DNA of 64,000 bases. Source: Acestrorhynchus altus (Eukaryota > Chordata > Actinopteri > Characiformes > Acestrorhynchidae). The position numbers were made by a program, and so were the translations under genes. The notes beneath the pieces were generated by a model that was not told where the DNA came from, did not search any database, and saw only the letters and a program-made list of their open reading frames with translations. Below, one piece after another: positions 11,463 to 22,799 of this stretch (the first letter of the stretch is position 1; every line of letters starts with the position of its first letter). The stretch is from NCBI GenBank assembly GCA_034509495.1, contig CM067505.1, positions 13,146,921 through 13,210,920 of the forward strand, written 5' to 3'.

Positions 11463-11655
11463 GCTTTCAGTGACAAGAGCATTAGTGATGTAATGATGTT
11501 CAATGATTGTCATCTCAACCCATCCCAAAACTTTTTCATGGAGCACCATCATTCTAGAGAGTTATGTTTTACTGGCAATATTTCTCAACAGTTAATAGAC
11601 AAACAGAATGCATTATAATGTGTCCACATACATGTGTTGCTTGTGGACTATACTT
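11463..11655 (+). repeat. Dispersed repeat family A, copy 1 (fragment)
   Basis: Contains AGTGACAAGAGCATTAGTGA and ATGGAGCACCATCATTC, which recur at 14.3, 30.7 and 37.3 kb in this window. Copy 2 and copy 4 end with a GGACATATAGTG-like terminus, suggesting a nonautonomous DNA transposon. Confidence 0.65.
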
Positions 11656-12171
11656 AAAAGTTAGGTCTATGCTAGTTCACCAACAGTTTTCAGAATTCTG
11701 CCAGAAGCTTGTTGATGGCTATCAAATTTATCTGGTCAACATATAACTTGCTAAGAGACATTTAACCAAATATTAGATATTTTTGATGATTATTATGTAA
11801 TTTTGGCCCTGGTTTAATTCAATTTGATTTGTCTATATGTTCTATTCTCATTTGTATGTATGTTGTTAACATCCGACCACATGTTCTCCTAGAGGATCAG
11901 TGAATTAGTGCGGTTTGTGCAGAGAAACTGTGTGAACACTGTTCTCTAATTCAAATTCAGCTGACTCTTATTGACCTGATCACTTCAAACAAAGAATGCT
12001 GATGTTTTTTTAGAGAAAGCGTTCAACAAGAGTTTAAGTAAACAGACTAAACTTCTGCCACAGACTTCATTATGACTAAAAACACACAGCCCCCCTTCAC
12101 TTTTCTCCCTTTGCCCTTCTTTCCCACTCTTATTCTCTCACTGTCCTCGTTTTCCTCTGTTCATTTTCCAG

Positions 12172-12239
12172 GAGTATCAGTTATGCCAGACATGCTGAAA
12201 TGGAGCTGCTGAAATGTGCTGGAGGGGGTGCAGGAGGAG
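12172..12239 (+). other. Orphan exon-like segment
   Basis: A long pyrimidine tract (about 12,095-12,169) ending TTCATTTTCCAG is followed by 68 bases and then a strong donor, GAG|GTAAGTGAG. One of the three frames is open and reads SISYARHAEMELLKCAGGG. It lies 3.5 kb upstream of crabp2 on the same strand. It could be a noncoding 5' exon of crabp2, an exon of a noncoding RNA, or chance. Confidence 0.3.
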
Positions 12240-12774
12240 GTAAGTGAGGGAGAAAGAGAGAGAGGGAAGTGAGAAGGGAACGAGTGGAGAAAAAAAGAGA
12301 AGTTGGTAATTACCTCTAAGCATTTCAAGCGGGTGGTGGGGGGGGGGGTCTCAGTTTACACTACCTCCACTCTTTCTACCATTGACTACTCAAGCTCTCC
12401 AATTGCCTTTCATCTTTGTCAAACACACACCTCTATTTCTAGATTACCCTTTTTATGGTCACTTACACACTTCCAAACAATTGCCTTTCATTTACTGTGA
12501 AAAGGCTGACATTCTCATACCCCCAGACACCCTGCTCCCCAATCTGTCTCTAAATCATGGATGTTCCAGTGTGTACTGTATGTGGATGAAGGTTGAATGA
12601 ATTACAGGAAGACTGGAGAGATGAGATATGACACCACCGTCAATTAACGAATGAACAGACACATGGGCATCATCCTCATTATGAAATGGCCAGTCAACTA
12701 ACCCTGAAATAGTTCTTCTCATCAGTATCTTTATGCATTGCAGATCAAAGGATGGTTTATTGTAAGTGATCAGC

Positions 12775-12890
12775 TTACACTCTTACAAAGGGTTCTTTGC
12801 ATCACAAAAGGGTTCTTCAGACTAATAGAGAGGGTTCTGTATAGAAAAGGGTTCTACTGTTGTTACACTGTACCTTTTATTATTGTTCAA
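12775..12890. repeat. Dispersed GGGTTCT-type repeat
   Basis: AAAGGGTTCTTTGCATCAC is followed by further AAAGGGTTCT and AGGGTTCTGTATAG copies. This resembles a widespread short fish repeat in which GGTTCTTTAGAACC-like motifs alternate. A related stretch occurs at about 27,955-28,030 in scamp3 intron 2. Confidence 0.4.
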
Positions 12891-12899
12891 CGCCCCTAA

Positions 12900-14320
12900 T
12901 ATGACCCACTACCCAAACCTTGGTCTGTGGTGGCTCTTGTGAAACATTTAACATTGCAGTTGTATAGAGGATCACTTCAGACTTCCATCAGACATGCTCC
13001 TTGCACCATCATGTGTATCATGTTTAGTCTGTATCTGGATGTAATTGATCTAGAACTCACTGATCTCAAACTGAGATGAGTGTTTGTGGCACTATTTCAA
13101 AATTTTCAATACACAAATATTACCAACTTGAACAAGGTAGCACCAATTTTTACAAAATGGGGGAGGAACAGTGGAAAATCACTCCCAAACAGTACAAATC
13201 TGGTAGAAAATCACCTCACCAGAGATTGGCTAGTGGTGTTGCTTCTAGTAACAGATTTGAATAATCTGGCCAGAAAAAAGGTTGTCATCAGAAAAAAAGC
13301 CAAACATCTTGGCACTGATTTTGGCAAGTTTCCTTTCGTGCAGTAATACTGTCAAAAGTGAACACAGGTAAACATAAAAAATGTGGTTTCCCCTTTAAAC
13401 AAACATAGAACTAAGGCTAAGCCAAATAACTGAGCACTGCACTGGTATCTCCATTTGTCTTCCTCAGTTCACAGTAGAGTGCTGAGTCCTCTTTAGCTCA
13501 GCTCATTAGCACACTTTTCTATTGTGCGTCAGTGGCAACGTAGTTACACCATGGACATACAATGTTGTGCGACGAGGGAAGAGTGTCAGTAACTGTTTTC
13601 ATTGAACGGTCGCCACAGTGTTTGCTGGTTATGAGCATGCTGTGATTTCCTTTGGCTGGGGTGACAGGTCATGTTGTACACTAAAGTTTATTCAGGGCCC
13701 ATGAGAGATCATTAAATCAAGCAGCATTGGCAATGTGTTGTTTCCATTACACACTATGGACAACTCTTCAGCTCTCTTTCCGAAGCCAGCTCCAGATCCC
13801 CTGTTGCAGTTGCAGTCAGAATTTAAAAATATGTCTTTCTTTAAAAGTTCTTAACCATGAAAGAGTCAGTCATCTTCGTCATGTTGCTGTTAAACAGTGA
13901 AGGCAGACGTCAGCAAGAAAGGCCTGTGGTATAAGAGACAATCAGAGGTGAGGGTCAGTAACTGCTTTGGATGCTAAAAAGTTACTATAGCAAAAGTGAG
14001 TACAGTAGCCTAAACCCTGTACTCACAAGAAAGTATTGTTGTACTTATGAATTAACAACTTAAATAATTCAAATGAAGTATAAAAAACAAAATTGTGTAC
14101 AAATACAAAAGGATTGGATCAAAATAAAGTAATAGAGAACATAAGGAGTTACATTTGTTAAGCAGAAGAGCAGGTTTATATCAGAAATACCACTGTTTGG
14201 AAACAACTGCAGGAATTATTTTCCAAAACTACCTCCACATTACTCTCTTTAATGAAAAAAGGATTCATAAAATACCGTGGTTTACTTACAGAGGTTTCCT
14301 TACATGTCTCTACTGTTCAG
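12900..14320. other. Intergenic, nothing recognised
   Basis: No conserved coding segment, RNA gene or clear repeat could be supported here. Short open frames such as 13076-13346 lack motifs and splice context. Confidence 0.45.
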
Positions 14321-14324
14321 GGAA

Positions 14325-14745
14325 TGCTTTCTTCAACATTTTGGAAAATTGCTGTGGGGATTTTAGTGCATTCAGCAACAAGAGTGTGGTCAGTGAGGTC
14401 AGAACATTGGATTTCCCAACTCATCACCTGGAAAGAACTGGATGGAGCACCAGCATTCCAGAGCACACAGCTCCACAGCTCAATACTGGGTGACTGTATA
14501 CACCTCTGGCACCTGTATACACCTATGCCTTTGGCCTTAGGCACAGAGCCATTAGATTCATTTTTAACTTCTCCAGAGAGAATTATTTTACAGGCAATGC
14601 TTTTCAACAAGGACTAGACAAGCTGTGTGTGTGCATTTGCACATCTCATGTCACATGTCAGCCATGGATGCAACATAAAGTAGCTGAATTCTTTCTTTAG
14701 AAGCGGTGTCCAGAAACATATGGACATATAGTGTGATTGAGCAGA
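14325..14745 (+). repeat. Dispersed repeat family A, copy 2
   Basis: Shares with the 37-kb copy the order GGATGGAGCAC, CCAGAG, GGACTAGACAAGCTGTGTGTGTG and a right end reading GTCCAGAAACATATGGACAT followed by ATAGTG. It has no transposase-like coding capacity. The terminal CACTATATGTCC-type end next to TA suggests a Tc1-like or other TA-targeting nonautonomous element, but that is inference. Confidence 0.7.
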
Positions 14746-15139
14746 TGTTATTCTGATTAAAGGGGACAAATAATGGAATCTTTTTCAGTGCTTGTGCTCT
14801 TAGATTTGGAGAGTAAACCAAAACACATGCTGTGAAACAGGATAAATCTGGCAGTTTGGTGTGGGCAGCTCAGGTCAGAACTCATTTCATCACAGTGTTC
14901 AGAATGCATCCCATTCCTTCCGCAAAGAGGGAGCGATTTGCGGTTAAACCGGTTAAACTTCACTGAGAGAGTAATTTGAAAATTTAACTCAAGATGAAGC
15001 AAAAGTACGCTGGCTAGTGTGAACACTGAAAACACGAGAACATGCATGGAAGTGAAGTTTATTTAGAAGGTAAGGATTTTCTTAACTGAATGGTTTTAAT
15101 GAAGTCCCTGTGTTCACTTCAGAAAAGTCATAATGAAAA

Positions 15140-15400
15140 CAAATCAAATATATTCGTATAGAGCTTTTTTACATCTTTACAGAAATGAAAAAATAATAGA
15201 ACACATGAAACAAAGAATAAGAAAAAGACCCCTGGTGAGCAAGCCGGAGGGCAACAGTGGCAATAAAAAGTCCCTCAGAGCTGGAGGAAGAAACCTTGGG
15301 AGGAACCTCACAAGGGGGAGGACCATCCTCCTCTGGTCAGTGTTGAGAAGGGGACACTGTAATACTCAGGTGTACTGGAGTCATAATAGTTTGATGGTGG
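15140..15400 (+). repeat. Dispersed repeat with GTGAGCAAGCC...GAGGAAGAAACC motif
   Basis: Contains CCTGGTGAGCAAGCCGGAG, GGCAACAGTGGC, GGAGGAAGAAACCTTGGGAG and CCATCCTCCTCTGGTC in order. I recognise this string of motifs as a repeat common in fish untranslated regions. The open frame across it is not a gene. Confidence 0.5.
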
Positions 15401-15591
15401 ACATAATGAGTAAAAGTTAAACCCAATTCTGAACTAGTCAGCCCACCTCTTACCTGCTCTAATTAAGGTGGAGTGGTGCAAGAGCTGTAATGGAATGATA
15501 CTTCAGTCACCACTGCTTGTTCTCAATGAAAGAGGAGAAGCACAAGCCCCGCCCACCAAACAAAACCCACGAGCCGCCTACAGAACCGAAG

Positions 15592-15596
<5 letters not shown>

Positions 15597-15623
<27 letters not shown>
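15597..15623. repeat. (GA)n in the crabp2 leader/promoter
   Basis: About thirteen GA units end about 100 bases before the crabp2 start codon. Confidence 0.9.
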
Positions 15624-15627
<4 letters not shown>

Positions 15628-15721
15628 GCAGGCAGACAGACGCAGAGATCTGATGTGTAGAGCTCGCTGAGAGTAAGGGGAAGTGGTCAGTAAGGGTATC
15701 AGTGATCAGCCAAACGGAGTG

Positions 15722-16914
15722 ATGGAGGGAAAAGTCTCGGATTTCTCTGGAACCTGGAAAATGAAAAGTTCAGAGAACTTTGAAGAGCTGCTGAAAGCGC
15801 TCGGTAAGTTCCATTTAACTGATTACTGACACTAATGTTACATGTTCTTTTCTTTTTTTTATTCATCAAGGTTTGATCAATTCATTTACAGGAGAGAATA
15901 ATATACAGAATGATTCAATAAACTGGCGTCCTTCCTAACCCTGACAACAGCAATAATAATAACAACGACGACAACAACAACAACAATAATAATAATAATA
16001 ACGATAGTAATAATAATAATGCATTGTTTATGTGAGAAGTTTATGTTTTACTATATATGTAAGTTATACTAGTTCAGCTGGTCTCACTCTGAATTAAACA
16101 GTGGTTTAACCCTTTGCATCTGTTTCCACACAAATCATGTCTTAAAGTTTTCATTCCTCACAGTTCAGCTCCTCAAAGGCAGACAGGCTTCTTTCATTGC
16201 ACTCTTTTCTTCCAGACACATTTCTCTAAAGGTTTTGTTCGATGGGGTTTAGCTCAGTGCATTCTGTTACAGTGAGTGGGCTTTTATTCAATTCAGTGCT
16301 GTTTAATAGTGTTCTTGTGGTTTTTTTGGGTCTGGCTTTTAGGTTACGTTGTCTGATGTGGTGTGCATGCCCACGGGGTTAGAACATTTCTGCGTTAATT
16401 TACATTACAGTTTACTAAGGGGTAGGGGGTTAGTAGGGGGTAGTGAGACCATTAAAAGAGCAAGTAAAGGTTGAGTGTTTTCAGGTATATTTCTTCCCCA
16501 TTAAAAAGACCATTAGAAACCAGTGAAATAAGGAATTCAGGACTAATTTGCTTCAGTGCCTGTGCGTCAAATCTTTGCCACCAACATGGCAGAACAAATG
16601 ACTCCCTCATGGAGAAAGGCTGGAATTCAGTGATCTTCTGGGAAAATGAGCCCCCCCCCCCTCTCCTGGTTCTTGACTTAACTAAACTTTGCAGTGTCCT
16701 CAAGTGAAATAAGCTCTGTAATGAAACCCCAGACGAGGCGAAATGTTTGTGAATGAATCAAGATTTCCTTGGCTTTGTATGCTTGGGAGAACAGTCTGGA
16801 GTATCAGTGGAAATGTTTTCCATTACAATTGGTGTTTGTGTGCTCATTAAGATCTGGGTGTCTTCCCCTGGAAAGTCTTTTGATCTGTCTGGATGAATGG
16901 CCTCTTATTCCTTG

Positions 16915-16952
<38 letters not shown>

Positions 16953-18653
16953 CTGTAGGTGTAAATGTGTTCTTGAGGAAGATTGCAGTGGCAGCGGCAT
17001 CCAAACCCTCTGTGGAGATCTCACAGCAAGGTGAGACCCTGTCCATCCAGACCTCCACAAGCGTGCGCACCACCCATGTGTCCTTCACTGTGGGACAGTC
17101 CTTCAATGAGACCACTGTGGATGGACGACCATGCACGGTAACATCACACCTCTATGCATAGTCATCTACCTGTCCTCATCTGTATCTTATATGATAAAAC
17201 CAAAGAAACCAAGCCAACATTTACATTTTAGAATTCAACACAATTTTAAATACAGTCATTATTGCAACTCAGAATTTATTCAGCAACAGTGTATTTATTG
17301 TGCGAATGGAGTGTGCATGTATTCCTGCCCACCATCTTATCTGCACTACTCTTAACTTTGTTTGTGGTTTAGCCTGTGTGGTATACGAGAAGCTACTTTC
17401 AATGAATTTGTTACCTGCTTAACAGCTAGCTGTTTCACTCCTGATTTTTTTCACTCAGAGTTTTCCAAAATGGGAGACAGAGAGAAAAATCACTTGTGAG
17501 CAGTCCCTGCAGAAGGGTGAGGGCCCCAAGACATCCTGGACACGTGAGCTGACCAATGATGGAGAGCTGATTCTGGTACGCAGGAAATTGTGACTGATTG
17601 AAGGAGTGCGCATCGCTAAATATGTCATTTCAGATCTCAGATCTCAGTAGGGTCTGACTGGTAGTCATGTCATATATTGGCAAGCTCACTGGGGCGTTTA
17701 TGTCTTTATCCTTTGTTTCATGTGTTGTTGTTGTTGTTGTTGTTCACTTTTCTTATTTTTGATTTATGTATAGCTGCTCATTGACAAGCATCAGTTGTAA
17801 AAAGGGCTATAAAATACTTATAAAATATGGCAAGGATATACAGTGACATGCAAAATCTGGGCAACTCTTATCAAAATATCTATGATTGTGAATAGTTAAG
17901 TGAATAAAACACGTCCTGATTTCCAAAAGTCAAACATCTTCTTTAATTTTTATTCAAGATTACTTTATTATTTCCATATTTATCATTTCAAATAGCAAAA
18001 AAGGAAAATTGTTCTTTTGAGGCCTATCCACAGATTTTGCATATAATGTTTCAGGCAGGACATTGTGAGGGGCATGTGGTTCATTGTGGATTTTGAGGTG
18101 CGTTTAGGATCATTGTCTTGCTGTAGAAGCTCATTTTGTTTTTACACAGTTTACTTCCAAAATTTGCCAGTCTTCCCCCCCCGCTAGTGAAATATTCCCT
18201 GTTTCACTGGCTGCAACATAAGCAAAGGCCAATCATTTCACCACCCTTATGCTTAACAGCTGGGAGTTGGAAAGGTGTTCTTTTTATACTTTTGTTCATT
18301 TTTTTGCTGAAAAATTAACTAAAAAGCAAAGCAATACAAGAAACAGTTCCCAAACCTTTGCATAACACTGTATATGTATGTTGTATGTTGTGAGAACCTA
18401 TTAAATATTAGAGAATCAAGAAGGTCAGATTTAAATGATTACTCAACTAATTGTGCACTAACATGCCCATTCACATATGTATGATTGTGAAAAGGTAGAA
18501 TAAACTTTAAAAATTGTAATTATTTTTTTATAATTTACTTTTATTGACTGGAATGCTGAGGTGAAATCATAATAAGTTTCTTATTTCTTTACTTTATTTC
18601 AGACCATGAGTGCAGGAGATGTTGTCTGCACCCGTGTATACGTGCGAGAGTGA
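15722..18653 (+). CDS. crabp2: Cellular retinoic acid-binding protein 2, four exons
   Basis: Exons are 15722-15803, 16959-17137, 17459-17575 and 18603-18653, all with GT-AG introns, giving 142 aa. The exon sizes 82, 179, 117 and 51 are the canonical intracellular lipid-binding protein pattern. Landmarks are FSGTWKMKSSENFEELLKAL in exon 1, RKIAVAAASKPSVEI in exon 2, FPKWETERKITC and TSWTREL in exon 3, and GDVVCTRVYVRE in exon 4. The retinoic acid-anchoring Arg of WTRE and the Arg-x-Tyr pair of CTRVY are present. The protein carries retinoic acid in the cytosol and delivers it to nuclear receptors. The N-terminus (MEGKVSDFSG) is four residues longer than mammalian CRABP2; no other in-frame ATG precedes the fold. 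In teleosts this may be the a or b duplicate. Confidence 0.96.
15945..16022. repeat. (AAT)n/(AAC)n simple repeat in crabp2 intron 1
   Basis: A mixed trinucleotide run of AAT and AAC with a few GAC units. Confidence 0.9.
16918..16951. repeat. (GT)n abutting the crabp2 exon 2 acceptor
   Basis: About sixteen GT units followed directly by GGCTGTAG and exon 2. The tract occupies the place where a polypyrimidine tract would normally be. Confidence 0.95.
17841..18370. mobile_element. Degraded Tc1-type element in crabp2 intron 3
   Basis: Left end CAGTGACATGCAAAATCTGG and right end, read in reverse, CAGTGTTATGCAAAGGTTTG form an imperfect terminal inverted repeat, each next to a TA. Length is about 530 bp. 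Internally ATCATTGTCTTGCTGTAG resembles the GCATTGTCCTGCTG segment of reverse-oriented Tc1 transposases, but no frame survives. Confidence 0.6.
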
Positions 18654-19414
18654 ATGGTCGGCCCAGTGATCAGATGACTCTTCTGGTTACATCCCATACC
18701 TTGTTTCTATAATTACTCACTTGAATGGTTGTTCATTGCCACTGACAATACCATTCTGCATTTATATACATAACTTGTCCTTTGGGTGTGTCTGTGATGT
18801 GTGTGTGAAAGGCAACAATTCCACAGCCTAGCTTGCAACTGAGGTAGGGCAGATCCTCAGTGGTACATTCCTATGAAGTCTCCATCATTGTGGCCTAATG
18901 GTCAGAAAAGGAAGGTTTAATGAGGCTTCATGGTGACATCGCCAGAAATGTCCCACCTCTTGCAACTATGACTAAGTGGCTAGCTAGCTAAAAGGCCAAC
19001 AAGCTTGTGTAATCTGACAAAGTACTTATATATGACTATATACTTCTGATTAAAATATGAGATATTGACAAATACTTTAATTAATCAATCATTTAATACT
19101 TAACAAGATAAGAAATGTCATGATTCATGGAATTCAATTATGCAATAAATTAACATTAACCCCCCCCCCCCCAGATCTTTGTTTTCCACTATTTTTATGA
19201 TGCTGTTATTGCCCTTAACACTGTATGTGTGCAGAGAACTGTGGGTAACCAAGGGCCTTGAAGGAAACATCAATTGTGTCCTTCAAATCACTCCAAATGT
19301 AGACTAGATTTCTAGGCTGTATATGAAAGACCCTTTTTTGGAGCAGCCTTGCCATAGCAGCCAAGAAATGCATGTAGCCTAGGTTTTGGAAAGTTTTGTG
19401 TGCATGGTCTGTTG

Positions 19415-19454
<40 letters not shown>

Positions 19455-19950
19455 CTCTGCTTCATGCTTGGATATCAGTTGATAAATCTGTATTTATTGT
19501 GAAGTGTCCAGTAGTTTCTACTGGCTAACTACAGTAAAAAAAATTGGTTTAAAAATGGTTTATGATCAATAAAACATGTTAACATTCACACACACACACA
19601 TGCATAGCGACATTTTTTTCTTGTAAAACTGTTGGCTGCACTGACAGTGACATTTCTGTGGTTGATCATGCTGCACTTGCTAAATGACAAACAGATGTTT
19701 TTGCATGCAAAGTCACTACTTGAGGACTTTTACTTCCTTAGGCTTGTCTTCTGTTCTCTCTTTTCTCCCAGCATGGACATCTGAAATTACCTGCTAGGCT
19801 AATACTACTAACAAACACTGGATTTAAATTCATGTTCAGTAATATCTCTCATCCCACTCCATTTTCCCACATCCTGTCCTGTAGTTCTGCAATGCTTTGT
19901 TTTTTTCAATGTGTTTATGTAACTTTCTGATACAATTTAAAGCAAATAAA
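18654..19950 (+). other. crabp2 3' UTR and polyadenylation candidates
   Basis: AATAAA hexamers after the stop codon lie at about 19143, 19568 and 19945. The last, in a T-rich context, is the best candidate for the main site. A C(11) run sits at about 19,161 and a (GT)n tract at about 19,420-19,451. Confidence 0.45.
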
Positions 19951-20517
19951 TGAAAATTTTTGTAGTATTTATATGATTTTAATTTGTGACTGTCTACAGG
20001 CTTGTAAACATTTTTAACTCTGCATTTTCCATTTTAAGCTAAAAAAAAGCCGAAGTTATCAAACATGGCTGTTCGATTGCTTAGACTTATTATCTGAATC
20101 TGAAGTATCAATGTTAGATGACTTTTGTGTGGAGTGCTCTTGTATATACTGTGTGAGTGAATAGAGTGAGGGTTATTCTCTTTTCTTACTTTCCTCTTGA
20201 CTTGTTTCAAATCTTTCTGTTTTTCTTTTGTTTCTTTTTCTCTAAGGTAACCATCATTTGCCTTCTTTCATTCTTTGAACATTTTCCAATTGGGATTGTC
20301 CACAATAAATCCATATTTTCTTGAACACACCCTGGTTTTCCTAAAGGGCTTTGGCAGTGTGGTCTGAGGAACAAGGGAGTGGTTGAAGGGAAAGAGTGAC
20401 CAAATGAAAGAAAGAAAAATAATTTCATAGTTTTGAACATTTATATTCCCCTTGCTCATCAGCCCATCTGTACCTAGTTACTGCAGTATGAGGTCAGAGA
20501 ATGCCTCTCGTTATATT

Positions 20518-20519
<2 letters not shown>

Positions 20520-20561
<42 letters not shown>
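20520..20561. repeat. (CT)n microsatellite
   Basis: About twenty CT units. Confidence 0.95.
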
Positions 20562-20562
<1 letters not shown>

Positions 20563-21520
20563 CATGTACAGTGCAGTGTTTGTGTTTCTGAGTTGAATCC
20601 CCTTCCCCCCAACATTCCAGTACATTTAACATTGCTTTGCCTTATTCTGATGTGAAATGATTAATGATTGTCTGGTACACAATGAAGTTTTAATGAGCTT
20701 CAACTGAGTCAATGTGTGGGTTCACCGCTTTCTACCCCATCACCACTGCCTACTCCACCCACATACACACACAAACACTATTATACAATGTCAGGACATT
20801 GTCATATGTATATATATATGTGTTTATTATTAACATGTTCTATCTGCACATTTAACCTCAGACATTAAACATGCATATGCAGAAAAGCATTTGTTCATTG
20901 TTATGAAATTACAGTACAATTAAACTTGTAGTATTTCAAAAACTGCTTACACCAAACAGGACTGTAAGGAACTCTTTAAGGTGTAAAAGTCTTTCTATGA
21001 GCACAGAAATGTGCTTATGTGCTCATTCAAAAGTAAAGGATACTCCAGGAACATAGGGCTGAAGTATGGTGGTTGATGTAACCCGCAGAGGTCGTTGGTT
21101 TTTCCTACAAGAGCATGTAGATTATCAACAGCTCTTACAGGAATTCCATTAGATGGTCATAATGTTTGCATCACTTAATATGTTTTTGATTGTCCTACAA
21201 GATGCTGACAACCTTCAGCTTTTATAGTGTAGATTGCAGGTTAGACCTTGCTTTCCCCTTTTTGTTCTACGTTTTTCCGAAAGTGTCCATACAAACACCC
21301 CCCCATTCTCTAAGTTCATAAGTCCTCTGTATTTTCTCAGTCTGCAGCTGTGATGGTTTTTCCAGGCTGCCAGACAGCAGAGCACACAGAGAACTCCACT
21401 GAGTTTTCATTCAAGGTTAAGGTTCCAGTCTAGTGTGTGTGTGTGCAAGAAAGAGACTGCATGCACAAAAAAATCTCTGGGGTCCTTTTTAGACTTGCAC
21501 ATTCTTAAAGTCAAACAGAC
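20562..21520. other. Intergenic, nothing recognised
   Basis: AT-rich DNA downstream of crabp2 with no supported gene or transposon. Confidence 0.45.

Positions 21521-21582
<62 letters not shown>
21521..21582. repeat. (GT)n microsatellite
   Basis: About thirty GT units; the His-Thr open frame across it on the minus strand is spurious. Confidence 0.95.
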
Positions 21583-21583
<1 letters not shown>

Positions 21584-22129
21584 ACGTAGCCCCTCATCAG
21601 GTTAACTGACTCTTTTAAATGGTCTGGGAGAGACAATAAAGACAGTGTTTTCTCAGGCTCCTGCAGGAGCACATCGATTAGGTCCAACAATAAGGCTAAT
21701 TCCCAAGAAGAGAGTGTCTCAGAGCAGACAGTCAAGTCTGTTCCTGTGGTCTGAAATTACAGAAGATTTATGTCTTAGCCCTGATGCAGCTTTTTGACGT
21801 TTTTAACCAGTGTGTGCTTATTTAGTGCTAGGCTATCATTCTTGCAATCACTGGACACTTAACCCTGTTACCAATCTCATTTTTTCTCCAGTGTTTGTTT
21901 GCAACATTAACATTCTCCCATGGACTAAAAAAGCAATAGAGCGACCATGTCTTGGCTGATCAATTGCATCTATGGAAAGTATTAAATGCTAAACCTTGTT
22001 AAAAGATTACAACAAAAGTTCCTTGATGGACAATTTCGTTGACCTTTATTTTCAGTGTTTTTATGCACCTGCAGAAAATACACTGTGAAGTGAAATGCAA
22101 AATAATATGTATAAGAAAAAGTACTTGGG

Positions 22130-22790
22130 AAAAAAATTTAAATTGGCATGTGCATATGTATGTATGTACATTTGCTATGACACCCCTAAATAGTCCTGGT
22201 GCAATCTAAGTGTCACATGATCTGTCAGTATATACACACCTTTTCTGAAAGGCCCCAGAGGCTGCAACATCACTACTAACAAAACAACACCTTGTAGACA
22301 AAGGATAAAAAAAAAAAAAAGATCCCTAAAGCACAATCAAATCCATATCACGGCAAACATGCCAAACTGTCAACCAAATCTCTCAGACTGGAGGGCATCA
22401 TCGAGGCACCACAGTGACTATAGGTAACTCTGATGGAACTTCCTAAGCAGAGGCTGGAGTATCTGTCCATATGACCACAACCAGCCACACACTCAATAGA
22501 GCTGGACTTTATGGAAGAGTAGCCAGAACAAAAGCCTTTATTTACAGACAAAAATATGAAGGCTCATCAAAGGCATGTGGGAGACATTCTGCAAATGTAT
22601 GGAGGGCTGTGCCCCAGATGAGACCAAAATTGAACTTTTCAGCCTCCAAGGAAAAGATTATGTTGACACAAAACCAACACATCAACCCAAGAACACCATC
22701 CTGAACTGTTGTAGTTATGGTGGTGGCAGCATCATACCGTGGAGCTGGAGCAGTTTTGCAATACTTTTGCGAGGCACTGTAATCACATAA
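22130..22790 (+). mobile_element. Tc1/mariner fragment with a dead transposase
   Basis: One frame reads DETKIELFSLQGKDYV, the first catalytic Asp block of a Tc1 transposase, and continues with PKNTILNCCSYGGGSIIPW, equivalent to PKNTIPTVKHGGGSIMLW. Upstream (22,470-22,570) is the segment before this block, containing NRAGLYGRVARTKAF. The right end GCAATACTTTTGCGAGGCAC followed by TGTA resembles a Tc1 terminal repeat. The C-terminal third is missing. Confidence 0.75.
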
Positions 22791-22799
22791 ATTAAACAA

